This document shows positions 1 to 6,900 of a stretch of 8,567 nucleotides of DNA, piece after piece (the first letter of the stretch is position 1; each line of letters opens with the position of its first letter). The translations under genes were made by a program, and so were the position numbers. The notes beneath the pieces are model-generated. The model had not been told where the DNA came from, did not search any database, and saw only the letters and a program-made list of their open reading frames with translations. Origin of the DNA: Pseudomonadota bacterium (GTDB lineage Bacteria; Pseudomonadota; Alphaproteobacteria; Micropepsales; Micropepsaceae); assembly GCA_023427355.1 (NCBI GenBank), contig JAEZBK010000249.1, positions 1 through 8,567 of the forward strand. The letters run 5' to 3'.

Positions 1-18
1 AGCAAAGAAGTCCCGCTC

Positions 19-1062
19 ATGCGTAATTCGCTCTGTCTCCTGGCGGCGCTGCTGCTGCTGTCCTCCGCTGCGCAGGCCGCGATCGTTCCCGTCACGCCGC
101 AGCAGATGCAGCGGCTGGGCATCCGCACCGTGCCGGTGCGTGCCGCCGCGACCCAACCGGGCGTCTCGGTGCTGGGGCGTGTCACGCCTGCGCCGGATTC
201 GCGCATTCCGGTCTCCGCGCCCTTCGCCGGATCGGTGCAGAGCCTGATCCGCCTGGAAGGAGAAACCGTCAAGGCGGGCGAGGCGCTGGCGGTGATCGCC
301 AGCAGCGATGCCGGCGCCATGCTGGGCCGCCTGCAGGGGCAGGAAGCGCAATATCGCAACGCCCGCGCGGCGGCCGACCGCGCCCGCGCCCTGGTGAAGG
401 AAGGTATTGCGCCCCAGTCGCGCGCCGAGGAAGCCCTTGCCGCCGAACAGTCTGCGGCCGCCGAGCTGGCTGCCAGCCGCAGCGCCATGGCCCGCGCCAC
501 CCGCACCGCCGATGGCGGCTATCGTCTGACCGCGCCGCAGGGCGGGCGTATCGCCGCGGTCCAGGTGCATGTCGGCGATCAGGTGGCGGCCATGCAGCCG
601 CTGATCACCATCGATACCCGAACCGAGCTTTGGGTCGAAGGCGCATTGCCCGCCGCCGCGGTGGGCCGTGTCGCCCCGGGCGATGGCGTGCGCGTGGACG
701 GTATGAACGACGTGACGGGCACGGTGGTCGCGGCGGGCACCTTCATTGATCCCAAGACCCGTTCCGCCACCCTGCGCGCCCGGCTTTCATCGCCCGGCGC
801 GCTGGTGGGCGGGCAAACGGTGCGCCTGACCGTGACGCAAAAGGCGGCGGCCGGCAGCCTGGCGGTGCCGCGCATGGCGGTGGTCGAACTGTCCGGTGGC
901 CCTGCGGTCTTCGTCGCGCGCAAGGGTGGTTTCGAGGCCGTGCCGGTGCGCGTGATCGCGCGTGGGCCCGACGACGCCACGATCAGCGGCCGGCTGTCCG
1001 CCGGTGACCGGGTGGCGGTTTCGGGCCTGAGCGAACTCAAGGCCGCGGGCGTACAGGAGTAG
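19..1062 (+). CDS. RND efflux periplasmic adaptor (CusB/CzcB-like membrane fusion protein)
   Basis: This 347-residue protein is the periplasmic adaptor that would link the RND pump encoded next to an outer-membrane channel. Residues 1-20 look like a Sec signal peptide ending AQA before A21, with no lipobox cysteine. Residues 24-42 resemble the start of CzcB-type adaptors (VTPQQMQRLGIR). Two half-lipoyl segments (about 62-95 and 168-200) flank a short alpha-helical hairpin at about 103-162, whose tip reads LVKEGIAPQSRAEEA. A beta-barrel region (about 203-273) and a membrane-proximal domain (about 280-347) follow. The mature protein has no Cys, one His (H184) and no His-rich or Met-rich tail, so nothing visible shows metal binding. 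ATG 19 is chosen because the signal peptide begins there and AAGAAG lies 8 nt upstream. The frame stays open to the window edge, so an upstream start is not formally excluded. The pump gene starts 2 nt after its stop. Family is confident; substrate is unknown. Confidence 0.93.
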   Translation: MRNSLCLLAALLLLSSAAQAAIVPVTPQQMQRLGIRTVPVRAAATQPGVSVLGRVTPAPDSRIPVSAPFAGSVQSLIRLEGETVKAGEALAVIASSDAGAMLGRLQGQEAQYRNARAAADRARALVKEGIAPQSRAEEALAAEQSAAAELAASRSAMARATRTADGGYRLTAPQGGRIAAVQVHVGDQVAAMQPLITIDTRTELWVEGALPAAAVGRVAPGDGVRVDGMNDVTGTVVAAGTFIDPKTRSATLRARLSSPGALVGGQTVRLTVTQKAAAGSLAVPRMAVVELSGGPAVFVARKGGFEAVPVRVIARGPDDATISGRLSAGDRVAVSGLSELKAAGVQE

Positions 1063-1064
1063 AC

Positions 1065-4000
1065 ATGCTGCGCCGGATCATCGAACTCGCCTTGAGCCAG
1101 CGCATGCTGATGCTGGTGCTGGCGGCGCTGCTGCTGGGCGCGGGCGCGTATGCCTTCTCGCGCCTGCCGATCGACGCCTATCCCGACATCTCCACCACCC
1201 AGGTGAAGCTGATCCTGAAGGCTCCCGGCATGACACCGGAGGAAGTCGAACAGCGCGTGATCGCGCCGTTGGAACTGGAGCTGCTGGGCATCCCCAACCA
1301 GGTGATCCTGCGCTCCATGGCGAAATACGCCATTGCCGACATCACCATCGATTTCACCGACAGCACCGACGTCTATTGGGCGCGCCAGCAGGTTGGCGAG
1401 CGCCTGGCCCAGGCGATGGACAGCCTGCCCGATACGGTCACGGGCGGCCTTGCGCCCATCGCGACGCCGTTGTCGGAAATCTTCATGTTCACAATCGAGG
1501 GGGGCGATATCAGCCTGGCCGAACGGCGTACCCTTCTGGACTGGACCATCCGTCCCGCGCTGCGCACCATTGCCGGTGTCGCCGATGTGAATGCGCTGGG
1601 CGGCCATGTCGAAAGTTTCGAAGTCGTGCCCGACGATGCGGCGTTGCTCTCCGCGGGCCTGGGTGTCTCCGACTTGCGCCAGGCCATTGCGGCGGCCAAC
1701 CGCAATGATGGCGCAGGCCGGGTCAATGACGGCGAGGAAGCGCTGATCGTGCGCGCCGTCGGCGCCATCCAGACCCAGGAGGATTTGCGCCAGGTCATCG
1801 TGCCGGTTCGCAATGGCGGCAGCGTGCGGCTGGGCGACGTGGCCACGGTGCGCACCGGCGCGCTGACGCGCTATGGCGCGGTCAGCCGCAACGGCACGAG
1901 CGAGGCCGTGCAGGGCCTCGTGCTGGGTCTGCGCGGGGCCGACACCGGCGCGGTGGTGGAAGGCGTGCGCGCCCGCCTGCAGGAGCTGGAAGCCAACCTG
2001 CCCAAGGGTGTGCGCATCAACGTCTTCTATGACCGCGCAGATCTCATCAACAAGGCGGTCAGCACGGTCGAAAAGGCCCTGCTGGAGGCCACCGTGCTGA
2101 TCGTGGTGCTGTTGCTGGTCTTCCTGGGGAACCTGCGTGCGGCCATTGTCGTGGCCCTGACGCTGCCCTTCGCCGCGCTGATCACCTTCCTGATGATGAC
2201 GCTGTTCGGCCTGACCGCCAACCTGATGAGCCTGGGCGGCCTGGCCATCGCGGTGGGCATGCTGGTGGATGCCGCCGTGGTGGTGGTCGAGAATACCGTC
2301 GAACGGCTGGCGCATCATGATGCGGCGCGCAAAGTGCCCGCCCTGCATGTGGTCTATCGGGCGGCGTCCGAAGTGGCGGTGCCGGTGGCATCGGGCATCG
2401 TGATCATCTGTCTGGTTTTCCTGCCGCTGCTGTCGCTGCAGGGCCTGGAAGGCAAGCTGTTCGCGCCCGTGGCGCTGACCATCATTTTTGCCCTGTCGGG
2501 TTCTCTGCTGCTGTCGCTGACGCTGATCCCGGTGATCGCCTCGCTGGTGCTCAAGCCTGGCGCACATGGCGAACCCTGGCTGATGCGCAAGCTGACGCCG
2601 CTCTATTCGGGGGCGCTGGCCGCTGTCCTGCTGAAGCCGGCCCGGCTGTTCATCGGCGTCGCGCTGGCCTTTGTCATTGCAGGCGTGGCCTATGTGGCGG
2701 TGGGCAAGACCTTCATGCCCACCATGGATGAAGGCGCCATCGTGCTGCAGCTTGCCAAGCTGCCGTCCATCACGCTGGAACGGTCCAAGGCGTTGGACAT
2801 GGCGGTCAAGAAAGCCATTCTCGAACAGGTGCCCGAGGTCCGCGAAGCGGTATCGCGCACCGGCAGCGACGAAATCGGACTCGATCCCATGGGTCTTGGC
2901 GAAACCGACATGTTCCTGATGCTGAAGCCGCGCGCGCAATGGCGCACCGCTTCCAAGGACGACATCGTGGAGCATATCCGCGCGGTGATGCACGATTTCC
3001 CCGGCATAGACTATGTCTTCACCCAGCCGATCGAGATGCGCACCTCGGAAATGCTCACCGGCAGCCGTGGCGACCTGGCGATCAAGGTCTTCGGGCCGGA
3101 TTTGCACGAGCTGGGCCGTCTTTCCGAGGCGATCCGCGCCGCCATCGAGAAGGTCCAGGGCGCGGCCGAGGTTTTCACAGTGGCGGACGATTCCGTGCGC
3201 TACCTGCAGACCGATATTGACCGCATGGCGGCGGGCGATGCCGGGGTTTCCGCCCAGACGCTCCAGGAAGAAATGCGCGCGCGCCTCGAAGGCCTGGATG
3301 CGGGCGTTGTCACCCAGGCGGCCCGCCGCGTTCCCATCATCATCAAGGGGGAGGCGGATTTGCGCGCACGCCCCGAGCTGTTCGGCGCCATCGCCATGGT
3401 GGGCGCGGAGGGCGGCATCGTCCATGTGGCGGATGTGGCCAAGATCACGAATCCCGAAGGACCGGTTCGCATCAATCGTGAGAATGCCTCGCGCTTCGCC
3501 ACCGTGCAGGCCAATGTCGCGGGCCGCGATCTTGTCAGCTTCGTGGATGCGGCGCAGGCTGCGGTGACGCAGGCGGTGAAACTGCCCACCGGCTACCGGC
3601 TGGAATGGGGCGGCGAGTTCCAGAACCAGCGCCGCGCGGCGCAGCGCCTGATGATCGTGGTGCCGCTGGCGCTGGGGCTGATCTTCCTGGTGCTGTTCGC
3701 CACCTTGGGTTCGGTGCGCCAGTCCCTGCTGATCCTGGCGAATATCCCGCTGGCGCTGATCGGGGGTGTGCTGCTGCTCTGGCTGTCGGGGGAATATCTG
3801 TCGGTGCCCGCATCCGTCGGTTTCATCGCGCTGCTGGGTATCGCCGTGCTGAACGGGCTTGTGCTGATCGTCTATTTCAACCAGCTTTTGGCCCAGGGCC
3901 TGTCCATGCGCGAGGTCGTCTATGAAGGCGCACGCCGGCGCCTCAGGCCCGTGGTGATGACCGCAGCCATCGCGGCGCTTGGCCTGATTCCGCTGCTCTT

Positions 4001-4148
4001 CGCCACCGGGCCAGGCTCGGAGATACAGAAGCCCCTGGCCATCGTGGTGATTGGCGGCCTCATCAGCTCCACCGTCCTGACGCTGTTCCTGCTGCCGATC
4101 CTGTTTGAACGGTTTGGCGTGGCCCGCTTGAAGGAGAAGGTGGCATGA
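1065..4148 (+). CDS. Heavy-metal-type RND efflux pump, inner-membrane subunit (CusA/CzcA family)
   Basis: This 1027-residue proton-driven transporter of the inner membrane has the usual RND length and layout. TM1 (about 13-31) is followed by a periplasmic porter region with YDR at 322-324, TM2-TM6, TM7 (about 528-546), a second porter region opening with GKTFMPTMDEG (547-557, an HME hallmark), and TM8-TM12 from about residue 863. TM4 carries AIAVGMLVDAAVVVVEN with acidic D402 and E409. The first Asp of the CzcA DFG motif is replaced by A396, a CusA-like state. TM10 reads GIAVLNGLVLIVYFNQ, CzcA-like, with N930 where CusA has Glu. By memory alignment the CusA metal-binding methionines correspond to Q562, L611 and E662, so Cu/Ag specificity is not supported. 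The start has AGGAG 5 nt upstream. The stop overlaps the next ATG in ATGA. HME-RND family is certain; the substrate (a divalent metal or something else) is open. Confidence 0.96.
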   Translation: MLRRIIELALSQRMLMLVLAALLLGAGAYAFSRLPIDAYPDISTTQVKLILKAPGMTPEEVEQRVIAPLELELLGIPNQVILRSMAKYAIADITIDFTDSTDVYWARQQVGERLAQAMDSLPDTVTGGLAPIATPLSEIFMFTIEGGDISLAERRTLLDWTIRPALRTIAGVADVNALGGHVESFEVVPDDAALLSAGLGVSDLRQAIAAANRNDGAGRVNDGEEALIVRAVGAIQTQEDLRQVIVPVRNGGSVRLGDVATVRTGALTRYGAVSRNGTSEAVQGLVLGLRGADTGAVVEGVRARLQELEANLPKGVRINVFYDRADLINKAVSTVEKALLEATVLIVVLLLVFLGNLRAAIVVALTLPFAALITFLMMTLFGLTANLMSLGGLAIAVGMLVDAAVVVVENTVERLAHHDAARKVPALHVVYRAASEVAVPVASGIVIICLVFLPLLSLQGLEGKLFAPVALTIIFALSGSLLLSLTLIPVIASLVLKPGAHGEPWLMRKLTPLYSGALAAVLLKPARLFIGVALAFVIAGVAYVAVGKTFMPTMDEGAIVLQLAKLPSITLERSKALDMAVKKAILEQVPEVREAVSRTGSDEIGLDPMGLGETDMFLMLKPRAQWRTASKDDIVEHIRAVMHDFPGIDYVFTQPIEMRTSEMLTGSRGDLAIKVFGPDLHELGRLSEAIRAAIEKVQGAAEVFTVADDSVRYLQTDIDRMAAGDAGVSAQTLQEEMRARLEGLDAGVVTQAARRVPIIIKGEADLRARPELFGAIAMVGAEGGIVHVADVAKITNPEGPVRINRENASRFATVQANVAGRDLVSFVDAAQAAVTQAVKLPTGYRLEWGGEFQNQRRAAQRLMIVVPLALGLIFLVLFATLGSVRQSLLILANIPLALIGGVLLLWLSGEYLSVPASVGFIALLGIAVLNGLVLIVYFNQLLAQGLSMREVVYEGARRRLRPVVMTAAIAALGLIPLLFATGPGSEIQKPLAIVVIGGLISSTVLTLFLLPILFERFGVARLKEKVA

Positions 4149-4450
4149 TCCTGACCAAGCTCGTCCTGTCCTGCCCCAGGGCGCTGGCCGACACGGTGGT
4201 GGAGTTCCTGCTGGAAAGCGACTGGGACAGCAACGGCTTCACCACGGTCGAAGCCGCCGCCCATGGCGCGGATTTTGTCAATGCATCCCTGCGCGAAAAG
4301 GTTCGCGGCAGCATGGACACAATGCTGGTCATCCTGATCCTGCCCGCCTCCCATGTCGCGCCGCTGCTGGAAGAGATGCGCGGCCGCTTCCGCGCGCCGC
4401 AGATGCACTACTGGACCGAGCCGGTCCATGAGTCCGGAGATTTCGCATGA
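4145..4450 (+). CDS. Small DUF3240-type protein coupled to the RND pump
   Basis: This 101-residue protein has no signal peptide or membrane segment and should be cytoplasmic. It matches what I recall of the DUF3240 family, small proteins encoded beside HME-RND pumps: an opening strand then CP (TKLVLSCP, 4-11), a helix (about 12-24), a central hydrophobic strand MLVILILP (60-67), a helix (about 68-82), and the closing HYWTEPVHESG (88-98). The predicted strand-helix pattern suggests a PII/CutA-like ferredoxin-type fold, which is inference. Possible ligands are C10, H40, H70 and H88. A perfect AAGGAG (4131-4136) sits 8 nt before the ATG. Both ends overlap neighbours by ATGA, so translation is probably coupled to the pump upstream and the outer-membrane gene downstream. 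Biochemical role is not known to me. A sensor or regulator of the pump, or a metal-binding accessory, is plausible. Coding status is confident, family assignment fairly so. Confidence 0.85.
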   Translation: MILTKLVLSCPRALADTVVEFLLESDWDSNGFTTVEAAAHGADFVNASLREKVRGSMDTMLVILILPASHVAPLLEEMRGRFRAPQMHYWTEPVHESGDFA

Positions 4451-5721
4451 GAACCGCTCCCCTGCTGCTGGCCGCCGGCCTGTTCGCGCTTGCGCCCGTG
4501 GCGCTGGCGCAGCCTGCGGTACCGCATGGCGACATTCGCTCGCCCAGCCTGGATTTCATGCCGCCGCACGACATGGTGGATCGCATCATGGCTGAAGATC
4601 CCGATGTGTTGCATGCCCGCGCCAAGGTCCAGGCCGCCGAGGCTGAAGCGCGCGCAAGGGCCGCCGGGCCGCATGAGTTCACGCTGCGCGGGGAATATGT
4701 CAGCCGCGCCAGCAATCTCGAAGGCCGGCTGAACGAATGGAGCGTCGGGGTGGCGCGCGCGTTCCGCCTGCCCGGCAAGGCCGATGCCGACAACCGCATC
4801 GGCGCGTCCGGCGTCGCCGTGGCGGAAAACGCCTTTGGCGACGCCCGTCACCAGACGGCTACCTTGCTCAAGACGCTTTATATCGAATGGGTGGTGGCCG
4901 AGACCGAGGCCGTGCTGGCCGCCGAGGAAGTGGCCAATTACGAGCGCCAGGTGGCCGCCACCATGCGCAGCCGCGAACTGGGTCAGGCCGCGACGCTGCA
5001 GGTCGAACAGGTGGAGTCGGCACTGGCGCAGGCCCGTGCCGTCGCCGCGCAGGCCGTACAGGCCCAGGCCAGCGCGAAGGTTTCGCTCCAGCGCACCTTT
5101 CCCAGCCTGGTGCTGCCGCTGAAATTGTCGCCCTTGCCAGATCCCGAACCGCCGCCCGGCCCGTGGGAGGAATGGCGCGCCGCCGTGCTGGACGACAATC
5201 ACGAGATCAAGATGGCCCGCAGCGAGGCCGAGCGTCGCGAATGGCTGGCCACCCGCGCCAGGCTGGACCGCTTCGCCGACCCGACGCTGGAGCTGCGCAC
5301 CTTCCAGGAACGTTCGGGTCACGAAACAGGGTTCGGCTTCGGTTTCTCGATCCCGCTGGGCGGGGCGCTGCGCAGCGCCCAGGCCGACCAGGCGTCGGCG
5401 GAAGCCTCGGCGGCCGCCATCGCCGCGCGCAAGGCCCTGCGCGATGTCGAGATCGCGGCCGACCGCGATGTCATCGCCGCGCAGCAAGGGCTCGCCGGCT
5501 GGCAGCAAAGCCGCGCCGCGGCGCAAAGCAGCACCCAGATGCTGGCGCGCATGCAGCGTGCGGTGGCGCTGGGCGATCAGGGCCTGACCGAACTGCTCCT
5601 GGCCCAGCGCCAGGATTTCGAGATGCGCCGCAGCGAATTGCGCGCCCGCGCCACCGCCCATGGCGCGGTGCTGCAATTGATGATTGACGCCCACCGCATC
5701 TGGTCCCTGGGCGACGAATAG
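4447..5721 (+). CDS. TolC-family outer-membrane efflux protein (CzcC/CusC-like)
   Basis: This 424-residue protein is the outer-membrane channel subunit expected to complete the tripartite pump. Residues 1-21 form a signal peptide ending ALA before Q22. No lipobox Cys is present, unlike CusC. The mature chain has the two-repeat layout of outer-membrane efflux proteins. A long Ala/Glu/Arg-rich helical repeat runs from about 40 to 215. A proline-rich linker (229-239, PLPDPEPPPGP) joins it to a second repeat from about 240. The strand-like GFGFGFSIPLGG (295-306) is followed by another long helical stretch. It starts inside the stop of the preceding gene (ATGA) with GGAG 7 nt upstream. It is the last gene of this cluster, whereas czcC and cusC genes usually precede the adaptor gene. 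Family is confident. Specificity for this pump is inferred from linkage, and it could also serve the ABC exporter downstream. Confidence 0.93.
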   Translation: MRTAPLLLAAGLFALAPVALAQPAVPHGDIRSPSLDFMPPHDMVDRIMAEDPDVLHARAKVQAAEAEARARAAGPHEFTLRGEYVSRASNLEGRLNEWSVGVARAFRLPGKADADNRIGASGVAVAENAFGDARHQTATLLKTLYIEWVVAETEAVLAAEEVANYERQVAATMRSRELGQAATLQVEQVESALAQARAVAAQAVQAQASAKVSLQRTFPSLVLPLKLSPLPDPEPPPGPWEEWRAAVLDDNHEIKMARSEAERREWLATRARLDRFADPTLELRTFQERSGHETGFGFGFSIPLGGALRSAQADQASAEASAAAIAARKALRDVEIAADRDVIAAQQGLAGWQQSRAAAQSSTQMLARMQRAVALGDQGLTELLLAQRQDFEMRRSELRARATAHGAVLQLMIDAHRIWSLGDE

Positions 5722-5747
5722 GCCGGGCTGCCCGCCGGGTGAACCGC

Positions 5748-5764
5748 GCGCGGCTTTGCCGCGT
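5748..5764 (+). terminator. Possible weak terminator hairpin after the RND operon
   Basis: CGCGGC (5749-5754), a TTT loop and GCCGCG (5758-5763) form a perfect 6-bp GC stem, extendable by a G-T pair at 5748/5764. It lies 27 nt after the stop of the outer-membrane gene. It is not followed by a clear T-run (TACACATTCCTT comes next), so intrinsic termination would be weak. It may just stabilise the 3' end, or be chance in a GC-rich spacer. Confidence 0.3.
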
Positions 5765-5787
5765 ACACATTCCTTCGCAGGCAAGGC

Positions 5788-5817
5788 TTGGGCCATATCT
5801 GCCCCGGCCGATATGGA
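5788..5817 (+). promoter_or_regulatory. Weak candidate promoter for the ABC exporter genes
   Basis: TTGGGC (5788-5793) and TATGGA (5812-5817), separated by 18 nt, make a poor but possible sigma-70-like -35/-10 pair. Transcription would start near 5824, giving a leader of about 30 nt that contains the Shine-Dalgarno at 5837. Each hexamer keeps only about half of the consensus bases. The support comes mainly from position and from the inverted repeat filling the space between the two boxes. Confidence 0.25.
5793..5816. promoter_or_regulatory. Inverted repeat, possible operator (CCATATC-N10-GATATGG)
   Basis: A perfect 7-bp inverted repeat, CCATATC (5793-5799) and GATATGG (5810-5816), with a 10-nt GC-rich spacer lies 38 nt before the start of the ABC-exporter adaptor gene. 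Its arms are AT-rich in a very GC-rich spacer, and its 17-bp centre-to-centre period suits a dimeric regulator better than a hairpin terminator, as there is no T-run. It sits between the candidate -35 and -10 boxes. Which regulator would bind is not shown; none is encoded in the window. Confidence 0.4.
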
Positions 5818-5836
5818 CTAGGTTTCGCCTGCCTTC

Positions 5837-5844
5837 AGGGGGAG
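5837..5844 (+). promoter_or_regulatory. Shine-Dalgarno that sets the start of the ABC-exporter adaptor
   Basis: AGGGGGAG lies 9 nt before GTG 5854 and is the best ribosome-binding site in this spacer. It favours GTG 5854 over the upstream in-frame TTG at 5788, which would add 22 residues with cysteines and no plausible targeting sequence. Confidence 0.6.
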
Positions 5845-5853
5845 TGCTCCGCC

Positions 5854-6897
5854 GTGCGGGGACGCATCGTTCTTATAATAGGTGTGGTGGCCGTCCTTGG
5901 CTTGGCCGCCTGGCTGGCATGGCCGCGCGCGCCGCAGGTTCAGGTGCTGGACGTCCGTTCCGGGGAGGCCAGCCGTGTCCTGGCGGTCAACGGGCGCATT
6001 CGTCCGCGTCTGTCGGTGGAGGTCAAATCGCCGGTCCCCGGCCGGATCATCCTGTTGCCTTACGATGTGGGCCAGCGGGTCGAGGCCGGCACGCTGCTTG
6101 CCCGCATCGACGATGCCCCCCAGATCGCCGCCATCCGCCAGGCCCAATCACAGCTTGCCGCCCAGCAGGAAACGCTGGCCCAGGCCCGCCGCGACCAGGC
6201 CCGCTATGACAAGCTGGCCGAGATCGTCGGCTCCCAGCGGGTCGAGCAGGCGCGCGTCGCCGTGCGCCAGGCCAATGACGATGTGCTTCGCCTCACCGCC
6301 ACGGTCGAACAGGCGCGCGAGGTCCAGGCCCGCCACCAGCTCCGCGCACCCTTTGCCGGCGTCATCACCGAGCGTCCGGTGGATCTTGGCCAGACCGTGG
6401 GCAGCGATGCCATTGTCTATCGCCTGGCCGATACCTCCATGCCCGAAGCAACGGCGCAGGTGGATGAACTCTATGCCGCCGACCTGTCGGTGGGCATGGC
6501 GGCAAGCGTGGCCATTCCGGGCGCAGCGAAGCCGCTTTCGGCCCGGATCATCCATATGGAAGACCGCGTGGATCCGGCAACCGGCGCGCGCGCCGTGCGC
6601 CTGGCCTTCGACCAGCCGCCCGCGCGCGCACCTGCGGGGCTCACCGTGTCGGTCAATCTCATCGTCGAGCAGCGTGCGAATGCCATCAGCATTCCGCGCA
6701 GCGCCATCCTGACGCCCAGCACCGCCCCGCGCGTGCGGCTGGTCAATGACGCGGGCGAGGTCACCGAACAGCGTATCAGTTTCGTCGACTGGCCCTCCGA
6801 AACCGTCATCGTCACCTCCGGCCTGAAGCCCGGCCTGCGCATCCTGGCCGACCCGCTCGCGGCGCAGCCGGGAACGCGCGTGCGCGCGGCGGACTAG
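5854..6897 (+). CDS. ABC-exporter periplasmic adaptor (HlyD/MacA/DevB-like membrane fusion protein)
   Basis: From GTG 5854 this is a 347-residue adaptor anchored in the inner membrane by an N-terminal helix (about 4-23, with R2 and R4 before it and no signal cleavage site), projecting into the periplasm. Half-lipoyl segments (about 54-87, SPVPGRIILLPYDVGQRVEAG, and 161-192, LRAPFAGVITERPVDLGQ) flank an alpha-helical hairpin at about 88-160. The hairpin tip RYDKLAEIVGS (117-127) resembles the R-x3-L-x6-S TolC-docking motif but is one residue short. A beta-barrel (about 197-272) and a membrane-proximal domain (about 275-347, with IPRSAIL at 280-286) follow. The start rests on AGGGGGAG 9 nt upstream and on the immediate membrane anchor. 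Codons 8-9 are paired ATA, rare for this composition. The permease gene follows after 3 nt. Gene order matches DevBCA-type exporters. Family is confident; substrate unknown. Confidence 0.9.
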   Translation: MRGRIVLIIGVVAVLGLAAWLAWPRAPQVQVLDVRSGEASRVLAVNGRIRPRLSVEVKSPVPGRIILLPYDVGQRVEAGTLLARIDDAPQIAAIRQAQSQLAAQQETLAQARRDQARYDKLAEIVGSQRVEQARVAVRQANDDVLRLTATVEQAREVQARHQLRAPFAGVITERPVDLGQTVGSDAIVYRLADTSMPEATAQVDELYAADLSVGMAASVAIPGAAKPLSARIIHMEDRVDPATGARAVRLAFDQPPARAPAGLTVSVNLIVEQRANAISIPRSAILTPSTAPRVRLVNDAGEVTEQRISFVDWPSETVIVTSGLKPGLRILADPLAAQPGTRVRAAD

Positions 6898-6900
6898 CCG

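Noticed and set aside
579..3425. A 948-codon open frame on the - strand opposite the adaptor and pump genes
   Set aside because: Its product is very rich in His, Gln, Arg, Asp and Gly with no domain or membrane pattern, as expected for the antisense of GC-biased codons. The + strand frames here encode unmistakable RND components.
5782..5790. CAAG-G-CTTG small palindrome in the spacer
   Set aside because: Four-base arms with a 1-nt centre are too small to support as a binding site, although it adjoins the larger dyad.
4408..5796. A 462-codon open frame on the - strand opposite the outer-membrane gene
   Set aside because: An antisense shadow with no recognisable motif. The + strand has a signal peptide and the two-repeat efflux-channel layout.
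5828..5839. CCTG-CCTT-CAGG mini-hairpin touching the Shine-Dalgarno of the ABC adaptor
   Set aside because: A 4-bp stem is too short to claim as a translational switch and is expected by chance in GC-rich DNA.
5874..5879. A perfect TATAAT
   Set aside because: It lies inside the adaptor gene (ATA ATA codons) after the preferred start. The sequence 17 nt upstream (around GCCGTG) is not a -35 box. A promoter here would give a transcript lacking the start.
19..6897. Both adaptors come out at exactly 347 residues, raising the idea of a duplication
   Set aside because: The sequences differ throughout. One has a cleaved signal peptide and a CzcB-like start, the other a membrane anchor and a MacA/DevB-like layout. 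The equal length is coincidence.
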